A program made the translations under genes and the position numbers. The notes under the pieces are model-generated. The model was given only the letters and a program-made list of their open reading frames with translations, made no database searches and was not told the DNA's origin. Source: Antedon mediterranea (Eukaryota > Echinodermata > Crinoidea > Comatulida > Antedonidae). From it: a DNA stretch of 64,000 nucleotides. This document shows, piece after piece, positions 12,814 through 23,400 of the stretch (the first letter of the stretch is position 1; each line of letters begins with the position of its first letter). The stretch lies in assembly GCF_964355755.1 (NCBI RefSeq), contig NC_092671.1, forward strand, positions 27,032,070 to 27,096,069. The letters are read 5' to 3'.

Positions 12814-13008
12814 TTTTTTTTAAAAACTTTATGGTGAAAAGTACTGTATACGCAATATGATATACAATATATCTTTTTTAAATACTTATTTTGTGTAATC
12901 GGTAATTATCACTTTTACACATGTTTATTTTGCTTTGTGCTTATTACCATACTTATTTGTAATTTAAATGGATTAAAAAACATTGTGTAACCCACATTTT
13001 TCCAAAGA

Positions 13009-13068
13009 GGTTTCGTAGTGTAGTGGTTATCAAGTCTGCTTAACACGAAGAAGGTCCCCGGCGAAACC
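13009..13068 (+). pseudogene. tRNA-Val pseudogene lacking the T loop
   Basis: Starts GGTTTCGTAGTGTAGTGGTT and keeps the D arm and the TTAACAC loop. After GGTCCCCGG it jumps straight to CGAAACC, so about 12 bases of the TΨC loop and stem (the pol III B box) are missing. Its acceptor stem GGTTTCG/CGAAACC pairs perfectly, unlike the copy at 12742. About 70 bp of 3' flank (TTATGGTG...GTACTGTATACG...AATATGATATAC) is shared by both copies, so the unit was duplicated together with its flank. Confidence 0.8.
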
Positions 13069-13142
13069 TATTTTTCTTAAACTTATGGTGGAATATACTG
13101 TATACGTAATATGATATACCGGTAGAGTATATCTCGTTTTAT

Positions 13143-13450
13143 TACTCGGGGTACCTGAGTCTAGGACTCTCTCATCTTTTCCTCTTCTTCTTCTATCCGG
13201 ACATTATTGAGTAAAAAGTGCGACTTATAAAGTACTACTCCTCCCTTATTCGTTGTAGTATTGAGTTGGGATTTGGCATGAATATACTACAGGGGCATGT
13301 CCTCAAATCTATAGATTTTTAAATTTCAAACCGGATGCAGCCATATCACGTCTCGAAGATGGTATTTGGTTGCGAGGTTATTGATGTGTATGTGCATCCG
13401 GTCTTATGACGTCATTACAGATTATTTTGCTGTACCCCGAGTATCGCACA
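13143..13450. mobile_element. MITE B, copy 2
   Basis: Begins TACTCGGGGTACCTGAGTCT and ends CTGTACCCCGAGTATCGCA. The internal words (AAAGTGCGACTTATAAAGTA, TTTGGCATGAATATACTACA, TTTCAAACCGGATGCAGCCA) match copy 1 in order. With copy 1 it brackets the tRNA duplication, one MITE on each outer side. Confidence 0.8.
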
Positions 13451-13875
13451 TTCGTGCTTGTTTTACTTTGTATACACAAATTTAGTGAGAGTGTGTGGCG
13501 CAGTGTGTTGAACGTTTGTTGTAAGAAACACTATCTCCTCCTAAACCGCACAACCAATACTCATTCCATTCGAGAGGGGGAACCTTTAATTTCCCTTTTG
13601 TCTATGTTTTTGAAGGCATTTTTTTTTTGGCCGAAAAATATGTTTTTTTAGACCAATTAAAAATCACAGGTCATAGATAATTGACATTATGAATTCATGG
13701 TGCCCTTCCACTGAATAGGTAACTAGAAATGTAGAATACATTCACAAATATAAGTATATTTTGGAATGTTCACTCCCGACAGGATCTGTCTCTATTAGTA
13801 AAGTGTCATTTCTACCCTTTCTGCCAAGCCTTTTTTACACAATTTTTTGAAAACTGTGTAGTATGATAGACTTAC
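13451..13875 (-). other. Sarcoglycan intron next to exon 1
   Basis: Non-coding. The 81-residue plus-strand open frame at 13406-13651 starts inside MITE B and shows no domain, so I leave it out as a gene. Confidence 0.5.
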
Positions 13876-13999
13876 CAAGATTATCAAAAGCAAACTTTCT
13901 TCTGTCAATCACATAGTGAAAACTGTTTCCCACGATTGCACTTTCTTTAGCAACGACGACGAACAATGCTGATATCAACATTATAAAGACGGATTCCAT
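13876..13999 (-). CDS. Alpha/epsilon-sarcoglycan homologue, first coding exon
   Basis: On the minus strand the exon starts at an ATG and encodes MESVFIMLISALFVVVAKES followed by AIVGNSFHYVIDRRKFAFDN and L, then one base before a GTAAGT donor. Residues 3-17 form a hydrophobic signal peptide, as expected for a type-I orientation. The exon phase (41 codons plus one base) fits the acceptor of the exon at 8158, where the split codon gives Glu. A TTTTGTCATTATAG acceptor 10 bases upstream of the ATG suggests an upstream non-coding exon. The encoded text is too short for family assignment alone; the identity comes from the next two exons. Confidence 0.85.
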
Positions 14000-14009
14000 T
14001 ATTGCAATG

Positions 14010-15608
14010 CTATAATGACAAAAGAAAAAATGTATAAATTATTAATAATATCATATAAATTAGTATGAAAATGACAGTAATAGTTGACTTTCCCCAAATC
14101 TGTAGTTCTTGTCTATTTTATGTTAGTCCTCCTGTCTGCGTTTCGATTTTTTTCTGAATACGTATGAAATGCCATATGTACCAAAATATTTATTTTTTTA
14201 ATAATTTTGGTCTGGAACCTAGATCATTAATAGCTAAGTGAGTATTTTTTTAAAGATTTAAACCTTTTTGCTTTTTGGCAGCTCTAAGCTGATTCTATTG
14301 GCAGAGTTTTTTTCAGATTTGATTTGAATTTAAAAACAAGAAAATCATTATAAAAAAATAAGTGATAACATAACTACTAATATTAAGAATAAATACAAAG
14401 AAGGATATCCAGGATAAGCCTAGCCCAAAAAGCTTTTTTTTTTCAAATTATAAATATTAGAATTGTGTGCACTTTTGGAGAGGGTATACTGGTCCTCTGA
14501 TGCGGACAGATGAGAACACATGTTGATAAGTGCAAAAAATATATGATTCACAGTGTACTTTTGTTTACACAAGTCATTAGACTTTCTAAACCAAGTCTCA
14601 ATACAAAGACCTTGGGTAAGCAAGAATTTTAATCCACACAGTGTCTTGATTTATTACAGTATTTCTTGGCTTTGAATTGAGATGAAAACGAATGTTTCTA
14701 GGAATTCTTGCAGAAACCTTCTGAGGACCTTCTCAGTCGTTTCAGATTCAGAAATTATTTCTTTCCGTCAACGATAATACTACTACAATAGTATTACATT
14801 TTACTTTGTATTTCTCTAACCTGTAAACAAGTATAATGAATGAAACTTTAGAAAAAATGTAGGACAGATGATATTTCCATTTTTACAAGAGTATACAACC
14901 ATAAAGAGCTACAAATAAATAAATGCAATAATATGTGTCAAGGGAAGGGAAGTAATAAATAAACCAATTGTTGATAGGATCAAGACATGGAGTAGCCCTA
15001 TCATCGCCACTAGATAGGCATGGGCTACCCAACAACTAATAGCCTAGACAGGGGTGGCCTGGATAGAAGAAAAGCCTGAATTTTACGTTCGTCGTGCTCG
15101 ATCGTGTGGTAAAGTAACCTGTTGTGTAGGGCTAGGAGTAGGAGTAGTAGGAGGATAGCCTAGCTAGGCCTACTTAGAAACAGTCATTTTATAATTCTAC
15201 AAACTACAAATAACATTCATCTTTTTCAGAATGAATTTATGTTATTAACTTATCAAAACCTGAGAACCATTAACAATTAGGCATCCTACGTTACAAGTGT
15301 ACTTTGATTTTAAAAACAAAAACAAAATGTAAACAATGAAACCGCCTCCTCCTCCAAAAAACGGGTCAATCGAGGTCAAATAAAACAACAGACCCATCCA
15401 TTTTCAGTTGAGGATGTGGTTTTGTTAACATAACATACATTTTTATACAAAATGTATATATATATATAACCACGACCATCAATTTTTAATTTTTTGTTTG
15501 TTTTAATATTAAAATGCACATACTTCAATAATATTTTTAACTAAGTAATATTAAAGTCATGTGGTTAATGTGCTTACCCATATTCTAAAAGTGAATGCTG
15601 CCACTCAC
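14010..15608 (-). other. Likely first intron of the sarcoglycan gene
   Basis: Non-coding on inspection. It lies between the acceptor just upstream of the first coding exon and a candidate donor at 15608. AGGCCTA-rich text occurs around 15000-15180 and a short (TA)n run near 15457-15468. Confidence 0.4.
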
Positions 15609-15660
15609 CATTGCTGTCAAAATGGTGGACGTCGAGTGAGGAAGTAGCGAGAAACACCTT
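15609..15660 (-). promoter_or_regulatory. Candidate 5' non-coding exon and start region of the sarcoglycan gene
   Basis: Reading minus, the text CGACGTCCACCATTTTGACA followed by GCAATG|GTGAGT contains a CCATTTT element and a strong splice donor at 15607-15608. It lies 1.6 kb upstream of the acceptor that precedes the first coding exon. The ATG beside the donor would be out of frame with the signal peptide, so it would be non-coding. No TATA box is evident. The inference is positional only; cDNA would be needed to confirm it. Confidence 0.25.
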
Positions 15661-16246
15661 GTTACCCATTAATTTTCGTTTAAGTACTCTACTTTATTGA
15701 ATTTTCTGAAATAAATTAAAAGGAATTAACTAAACTTCGATATATGATTGCTCTGGTAATATTGTGTTGAATTAATTATAAGGTAAGTGTTTGTTGATGA
15801 ATTAGGTAAGAGAGTTTACTCGAAAGGCCGTAACGTTTGCATGCATAAAAATGCGCAGGAGAGGTACATAAAGTTGGGCAGGCACTGTACTGTGAGTCAC
15901 TGCTGCTGAATGGGTAGTGGAGGTGGACCGTGAATGTGGTGGCCTACCAAACATAATGATAATAACCAAAAGGTCAGTTTGAAAGATGAAAACATCAGTA
16001 AATCGTGGTCGATAATTTAATCTTTTTAAACGAGATGCTTTTTATTTAAATGAGGTGCAAAAAAATGTAGATTTTGGTATATTTTTTACTTTTTAACTTG
16101 TTTTCTGCATTTAATTAAACGTAAAAAATACACCTGGTATACAACTGATAGATTGGGCCTGTCTTATTTTACCTAACCTATCGGAGGTAAAGTTATATCA
16201 GATTGTATCTCTGAAAGAAACCATTGCGACAGTGGTATTAATTATT
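15661..16246. other. Intergenic, nothing recognised
   Basis: AT-rich sequence with no exon or repeat that I could define. It may include the upstream control region of the minus-strand sarcoglycan gene. Confidence 0.4.
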
Positions 16247-16455
16247 CGCCGTGGCTAAACATACAGTACCTTATTCTAACTTCTAACTCTACATACAACA
16301 GACCCAATATGAAAAAAAATCCATATCCAGAAAGTCCTTATACGATGACGTTACACACATACCAGCACCCCATTGGCTGGTTATGACGTAATGTAATTTT
16401 ACCGTACCTTAGCAAACGGAAGTTAGGATACGGTACCGTATCTTTAGCCACGGCG
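16247..16455. mobile_element. 209-bp MITE with CGCCGTGGCTAAA ends
   Basis: The left end CGCCGTGGCTAAACATACAG and the right end (reverse complement CGCCGTGGCTAAAGATACGG) pair over more than 30 bases with few mismatches, going on through GTACC.TATTCTAACTTC. The flanks (ATTATT left, TTAAAA right) do not give a clear target duplication. No ORF. It probably folds into a single long hairpin with a short loop. Confidence 0.75.
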
Positions 16456-17495
16456 TTAAAAATTAGTAAGGGTTACTGTACGTCAGAGTAGGCCTAGGCC
16501 TATATCAAGGTTAACAACGCAGGTAAGCCTACAGTATTTTAAGAGAATTTAAACTGATCACATGGTACACTTCTCGCAGATGTAACTACTGTAGGATACG
16601 ATTCGGATCAGCTTAAAGCGTGCATGTAATGTAAACAAATTATTAAATTAAAACCATCTCAAATCAACCCAAAAAAAATGATACATTGTCAACATGTCAT
16701 TTAGTTTGGTACACTAACTGACAAATCCTATATTTTCACTTTTTAGCAAAAGATCATGAGACCTCAAATATTTCAATTCATATTTTTATTATTTATTAAT
16801 TTTAGCATTGAATATGAAATCAAAGGGGAATCGTACAGTATCTTGGTTGATACAACATTAACATATGTAAGAAACGTTTTGACCTTAATTTAACCCATTT
16901 TTACTGAAAATATAATTTGCCATGTAAAGATATAAATTAGAGATTGTTTTTTCCATATTTTTGAGAAAATGCTTTTCAAACTTACAAGTCTAAAATACAG
17001 TATTGTATACAAAATATGAACAAGCAAGTCAATTAATTGACTTGTTTATTGATACAGTACTTACTGTAATTTACAAGAGTTGGGTAACTAAACAAATTAC
17101 ACACAGCTAGGATTAAACTGAGATCTGGCAATTGTCAAACCCAAGTGCATTTGTAGTACCAACCACAGTAATCATGTAGTGAGGCTTATTAACCAAGGTT
17201 AGGTCATATAACACCATGCCATCATGTTTAGTTAGTATTTGATATGACAGGTACAGTACTGCAGATGTTTAGACTTTAGTAAAATGTTCAGAGATGCATA
17301 TGGTTATGTTGCTTGGCTGTACAAAATAATAGAGGTTTCCTTAAAAATCGCAGATTAAAATGGTCTTCCCTATTATTAATTATTTTTCTTAATGTCTTAC
17401 CTTTAAAATCTTTAAAAACCTGTCTATACAGTATTATTAAGTCCAACTACTGTATGTTAGTGTTAAATCATTTTTAAAAGGTTACTGATACTAAT
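16456..17495. other. Non-coding AT-rich DNA
   Basis: I see no gene. TACAGTA-type words are frequent. Confidence 0.4.
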
Positions 17496-19347
17496 TACAG
17501 TACAGGACAGAATTATTGCAAAAATCCCAACGCATTCAACACGTTGTCGTTGCGTTGTGTTTGCGTTGCGTTGAACGGCTTTCAACGTTTAGTTGTTTAT
17601 TCAACGAAAGTCATTATCAGCATGTCAAGTAAACAATTAGTTATTTCAACGCTAGCTGCTGCAGCGCTAGACTGGCCGATTGCACGCCTGAACGATCAGT
17701 AACAACAACAGGCAAAATACCTATCGGCAGTCACTACCAGATATTTCCGGGGGAAAACACGATCTCACGTCGTAAAATCAAACAACGTGGAAATTACTGA
17801 CATCAACACACGAGGCCGCCACCCTGGTTTCCTCAAGAAAAACACCACGTGTGTTATGACGTATTTAACGATCGTTAATGACGACGAAGTAATTAATTTT
17901 ATTTAGGCCTACATTTTTTAGCTGTTCGAGATTCAAGAGATAAAGTTAAAATATTGTTTCTCTATTTTGGTTTTTATTTTATAATTGTCCCATTGTTTGT
18001 TGTAATGTAATTTGAAAGAACTAAAAAATTTGACGTGTCCGACACCCATGAACCAATTTAAATCTTTATAAATCGAACAACATTACATTTTTAAGTACAA
18101 AAAGCGTTTTGAATACGTTAACAATAGAGCGTGTTGAATGTGAATCCCATAGCGTTGAACGCGTTGAAAACGTTGCGCGTTTTGAAAAGCATCACACTGT
18201 AAACTGATTTAAATGTTGGCTGTTCGCTCGCATATTCTCGCAACTCCCATCCCATTCATACAGTTTCAGGAGGAGGCCAATATAATTATATTAAGAAACA
18301 AAACAATAGTATGTTACAGAGAAAACGCCTAAACCTCGCCTGTAATAATATATTGTCTTGCATCAGAATAAAGTGGTTCTTTATTCTGAATTGTTTGGTT
18401 ATTCAAATATTTGTGGGTTACACCTTGGCGTGAATAATATGGTATGGCACAGGTTTTGATTTTAAAGAAAACGCCTAAAATTGCCTATTGTCATCAAATT
18501 GGTCATTCCTATTTCTTGGTTATTATATTTAACGCTTTTCTCTGCATGGCTTACGTTAGGCATCACAATAATTAATTTATAATATATTACATGATAATGA
18601 TATATTTATGGATAATAATAAAACTAAACGATTTTTTCCCTTTTAATTACGCGTTATTTCATAATGAATGAACTCTTCACCTTTCGATCAGTTCGTCCCT
18701 CACGTCACGAAAAGCATGCGTGAAAAAGACGACGACCATGCTGGATCGTTATGTTGGTGGTGTATTGTTGCCTTCCATGGCGGCGGGTGTAGGCTACGTT
18801 GTTTTTATAAATAATCGAGAAAAATGTAGTACAGTACTGCGAAGTTTTTAGTTTGGAAATAATTAATTACGATGTGACCTAGCCTCCAAGATTCACCGCC
18901 GCCTTAACTTTGGTATTTAATACTCCAGTTAATATAGGCACACAGTAATTAAGGACATGACCACTACTTTTAACTGCGATGGCAGACGCGGCTCATATAC
19001 ACACGGGGCCTACTCGTTAGTAGTAGGCCTAGCCTAGTGTAATATATTAAGCTAGGTTTCCGCGGAAAAATACACATTATGTTTGTTTTCTTAAATATTT
19101 GTAATACTGTATTTTATACTATTACTACTACTACTAATACACACTGGCAATCTGTAAATACCATACGAATCCGATTGTTTGTTATTTCAACGCAAACTCA
19201 ACGCAACACATTGTGTTGGTTGAATAAACAGTTCAACGAACTCAACACTTTCAACGCCAACGGACAACGCAGTTTCAACGCGTTGTCAACACTTTAACAA
19301 TGCGTTGAATGCGTTCAAAATCTGCAATAATTCTGTCCGGTACTGTA
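17496..19347. mobile_element. 1.85-kb inverted-repeat element with GCGTTGAA-rich ends
   Basis: The left end TACAGTACAGGACAGAATTA and the right end (reverse complement TACAGTACCGGACAGAATTA) match over 24 bases with one difference. Inside both ends lie clusters of CAACGC/GCGTTG words (for example GCGTTGTGTTTGCGTTGCG at 17550 and repeated TTCAACGC near 19190-19310), with another cluster at 18130-18185. Such subterminal arrays are typical of transposase-binding sites. I found no convincing transposase, so I call it non-autonomous, superfamily unknown. Confidence 0.7.
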
Positions 19348-20980
19348 CGTACTACTGTACATTCCATGATTGCAGTGAAACTTTAGTCTAGGTGGTGAAA
19401 TGGATGTCCCTATCCCTCTTTTTAATAAAGAATGCTTTAAAGATAATATACCCTGTATTAAAGGCTAATTGTATGAATAAAATGAATTGTCATTTCTAGT
19501 ACTGTAGATCTGTGCCATCCGTATCCCAATACAGTTTACTATACTGTACAAAATGTTGTTTAAGAAATAGGATTTTGTTTATCCAGTCTTATAAACTCCT
19601 GATTCCTGGTACAGGAATTCCCATATCTCACAGATATTTGACAATAAAGTTTTATCGTATCATAGTCTAAATGGAAAATTACATTGTATGTTATGTTTTG
19701 TTGATTGAGAATTGTGTGTACCCTCCCCAGGGCATTTATTCTTTAAATAATTATATGTTATATTGATTTGTCTATATTCAGAGAACATCCCAAATGTCCC
19801 CTTCTTTTTCAATGTATGTTAAACAGTATACTCAGCTTATTGTAAAATTTCTCTAATTCTGATGTTAAAGTTTGTTAATGAATAAAAATAATTGTTTCTG
19901 TTCACTCGTACCTAGCTCTTTAACTTTAGATGATAAAGTATGTTTAGAGACTACTATTACTAAACACAGGATTATAATCAAAATGTTTTTTTACTCTACC
20001 TGTGTAAAAAACCTTTTCCATGGATTTGAAACAAAGAAATTGCTCTTTGCCATGCTTACTTATGGGATGATGATTCATGCTGTATTCCAGGTCTCAAAGG
20101 TATTGCGTCCACTGTCATTATTTTACAACATGACACTACTGTATGGAAACGGAGTAATTACTAATAACATGCTACTTATGTACTGTATAATTAACTATAA
20201 CAGTGTACTGTAGAATGATTACCAGTTTGTGAACATGGTTTTTTTAAATATTTTTATTATTGCATTGGAAGACCAAAACTTGTGCCAATGGTGCTGGTGA
20301 ACCTTATTCTACAAAAGTCTATAACTAACGTCTAATAATACTTAACTTAAGTATAATATAAAACTCCAAACAACAAAAGTCAAGCCATGATTCAATGTTT
20401 TGATATTTATTTGAATGATGATCAAATAAAGATCGAATCGTTGAATAATGTTACTATGTTAGATCAGTCCCTCTTCGTTGGGTGGGTATGAGAACTCGGT
20501 GATATATTAATTAAAATAATTTATGATGTATACAGTAGTTATCATTTTTGCAATTAAATTTGCATGACCACTGTATTACTGTACTCGTATTATCTGCACA
20601 TAATCAATTATTTTTTAAGAGTTAATTTAAATACAATTCTGTATAAATAAATTACTAGAATGCATACAGTACATTGATCGTTCAGGTGTGACTAATGTTT
20701 GTATGATATCAATCATTTAGCAATTAATACTCTATTTTGATCATTTTGACAATTATTTTCTATTATAGTATAATACAATATTACTGAAGCATTACGAGAA
20801 GGCATTGATATCAGATTAATATGAATATTCTATCTTTTCCACTGTACAGAAAGTACAGTATCTTCTCATATTCTCTGTACTCGGGTACAGTATCTCCACG
20901 TGGCATTATACTGTATACTGGCCTACAGTAGTATCATTTACCGCCATGGTATCATACTCATAGGCAAATTCTATACAATG
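19348..20980. other. Non-coding AT-rich DNA
   Basis: I see no supportable gene. A 113-codon open frame at 19872-20213 has no domain or splice context. The palindrome CTGTACTCGGGTACAG lies near 20876-20891. Confidence 0.4.
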
Positions 20981-21046
20981 TCGCATGTGGTGCCTGTATT
21001 GCTGAGGTTAGGTTAGGCTCTCTCGTGGTACAGGCACTACATGCGA
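20981..21046. repeat. Hairpin: 18-bp stem, 30-base loop
   Basis: TCGCATGTGGTGCCTGTA (20981-20998) pairs with TACAGGCACTACATGCGA (21029-21046) with one mismatch. The size is compatible with a small RNA precursor or a tiny MITE. Nothing else supports either reading. Confidence 0.6.
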
Positions 21047-21079
21047 TACATACAAAGATTCAGCTAGGTTCAGTCTTTT

Positions 21080-21580
21080 TACTCGGGGTACCCGAGTCTA
21101 GGACTATCTTATCTTCTCCTCTTCTTCTTCTTCTTCTTCTTCTTCCATCTGGACACTATTGATCCAACTTTCAAGTCCTACTAGTTCTTTACTCGTCTGA
21201 CAGCTTTGAAACATGGCATGCATACTAGGGTAATAGGTGAACAAAGCTATAGAGAGAGAAAATGTTCGTACTTCAACCGGATGCAGAATTATGACGTCAT
21301 AAACATGGTACCAATCGAAAAAAGTGCGATTTATAAAGTACTAATACTCCCTTATTCGTTGTATTATTGAGCTGGGATTTGGCATGAATATACTATCGGA
21401 TTTTAAAATTTCAAACCGGATGCAGCCATATGACATCTCAACGATTTTCGTCGTAATATAGCCGTGTTTGGTGTCATTTCGAAGGTCTTGAATTGGAGAA
21501 TAAGAATATATACAGTGAAACCTATATGATATTGTGACATCATTACAGCTTCTTTTGCTGTACCCCGAGTATCGCAAATT
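21080..21580. mobile_element. MITE B, copy 3 (expanded)
   Basis: Begins TACTCGGGGTACCCGAGTCT and ends CTGTACCCCGAGTATCGCA. It carries a (TCT)n run at about 21115-21146. The middle contains an extra or duplicated segment relative to copies 1 and 2: ACCGGATGCAG occurs twice, near 21278 and 21415. Its right end lies 10 bases from the next element (21591). Confidence 0.8.
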
Positions 21581-21590
21581 CGTGCTTGTT

Positions 21591-22590
21591 TTAAAGGAAA
21601 GGAACACCCTGGGCTAAATGTGCCACTGTGCTTATAGATAAATGTAATAAAAACATGATTACAATGGTTCAAGGTACAATAGTAAGCAATTCAGTTAAAA
21701 AATAGACTTTTAAATGACAACATATCGAAAATTGAACAGCGCCATTTTGACAGGTTAAGAGCAATTATGTGACGTCAGATTAGGTGGACGCATTCAAGCA
21801 AATCCAAGCGTCCATCGTCTTAGTACAGTATTTCAATATGGAAGTGCGGGATATAACCATAAATAAAATCAATTAAATAGCCTAACATACCTAATATTTT
21901 CGGAATATGGCTTGGAGTTTTTATAATTCAGAAAATTTGGAACCAGGATATACAGAAAGAGAGTTAGTTTTGCGTCGTGCTGATGAGGAAAAAAGAAGAG
22001 AAGAAGAACATTCTCGAGCATAACAAGCCGTCGAAGAATAATGTACTTTCGGCCAGTGTATCTGTACTGTATGCCTTACTAGGCCTAGAACTCGTGTTGC
22101 ACGAAAATAAAGTAGACACTGCATCGTCAACCAACAGCCTCCGTTTGGAAGGTTTGCCAGTTAATTCCCCTACCAAATCTCGTTTGAAACAGCTAGGCAA
22201 TAAAAGTAACAATAGATTAACAATAGCTGAAAGATTTACGAATTGGCTTGAAGAAAAGATCGATCGAAGGTTTGTTTACCAAGCCAGCGCATGCTCATAC
22301 CGTGTCATCGCCGTCCTGCATGACCGCATGTCGCGTTATTAGCCAATCATATTAGCGGATTCGCTTAGCCAATAGAAGTGCCGAATGCAACCTCAAATCT
22401 TAAAATTTTCGTCGGCAGTATCTGACGTCACAAACAGGCTGCCATTTTAAAATGTCTTGAAAACAGCTTTAAAATCCTGTTTACTAGAAAACTACAAATT
22501 CGATTTAAACATAAATTGTGCTGAATATTAAGTTGGTAGGGTTACTTTTATAATAGTTAGGCAAGATAATCGGGTGTTCCTTTCCTTTAA
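21591..22590. mobile_element. 1.0-kb TTAA-type element with a broken ORF
   Basis: Perfect 19-base inverted ends TTAAAGGAAAGGAACACCC. With TTAA taken as the target duplication the ends are AGGAAAGGAACACCC. Inside, an ATG at 21907 opens a frame encoding MAWSFYNSENLEPGYTEREL and then an Arg/Glu-rich stretch to a stop at 22023. An overlapping 121-codon frame runs at 21977-22342. The first frame faintly resembles the N-terminus of transposon-linked P2X7-like-domain proteins of invertebrates (LEPxYTExEL), but the diagnostic Cys/His part is not visible. I read it as a decayed cargo or transposon ORF. Confidence 0.7.
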
Positions 22591-22637
22591 CTCATATTCA
22601 TAAACAAACCATCTGGCACCCTGTAGGTATACCATGC

Positions 22638-22697
22638 ATACTGATAGCATGGTATACCAGGGAGTTGTAACTCCCTGGTATACCAAGCTATCAGTAT
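22638..22697. repeat. Near-perfect 29-bp-arm palindrome
   Basis: Two 29-base arms are separated by only GT. The left arm ends GGTATACCAGGGAGTT and the right arm begins AACTCCCTGGTATACC, with a single mismatch in the whole stem. GGTATACC is itself palindromic and occurs again just upstream (22627-22634). Confidence 0.9.
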
Positions 22698-23076
22698 TTT
22701 AGTCAAAATTAATTAATAAATTGTCTATATTTAATACATTGTAATTATTTGATTTTGACTATCCACATGACGAATTACACTTTCAAAGAGTAGCCAAAAA
22801 TAATGCAAAATTAATAAAGTTGTTAAAACATTTCATTACTTTGTTTATTCTGTTAATTTTCTAAATTGTTAGTATTCAACTATGCATAAAACAGAGCTCT
22901 GATTCAATTGGTCAGTAAATTGATCAATATTGTTATTTAAATTTACACAAGGTAGTCAAAAGCTGTATTTTGTTGTCTTTGCCCACAATATGTGTCATCT
23001 TTACCACACACATTGTTGAGTTACTTAACCTCACACCTACAGTGTTCACAATAAATGAAAAGAAATGATCACTAAC

Positions 23077-23400
23077 TAAAGCCCAGTTTATATTGATGAA
23101 TTATGATGCTTTATGCTACAAACAATGCTAACTAACAAAGTTTGTGTAGGCCTACAGTTAGTGTTTTAGGATATATCATAATGCGCCTTACAACAGTACA
23201 GTGTATAAAAAATATGTTTGTACCTAATGACTCTGATGTTATTAATGTTGTAATCAAATGAAAGGCCCAGTTCACACTGATGAATTACAATGGGTTGGCC
23301 TAACAACCTTGGTTTACTGTAGGCCTGCAGTTAGTATTATAACCCTACTGTTAGTTACCCAGCATAATGTATTATATTTTTTGATAATCCTCTAATATTG
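23077..23400. repeat. Diverged tandem duplication
   Basis: The block AAAGCCCAGTTTATATTGATGAATTA...GTAGGCCTACAGTTAGT (about 23077-23163) recurs at about 23260-23337 as AAAGGCCCAGTTCACACTGATGAATTA...GTAGGCCTGCAGTTAGT. Spacing is about 180 bp. No coding potential. Confidence 0.6.

Noticed and set aside
19872-20213. 113-codon plus-strand ORF
   Set aside because: No domain, no splice or promoter context, AT-rich codons and a composition like the surrounding non-coding DNA.
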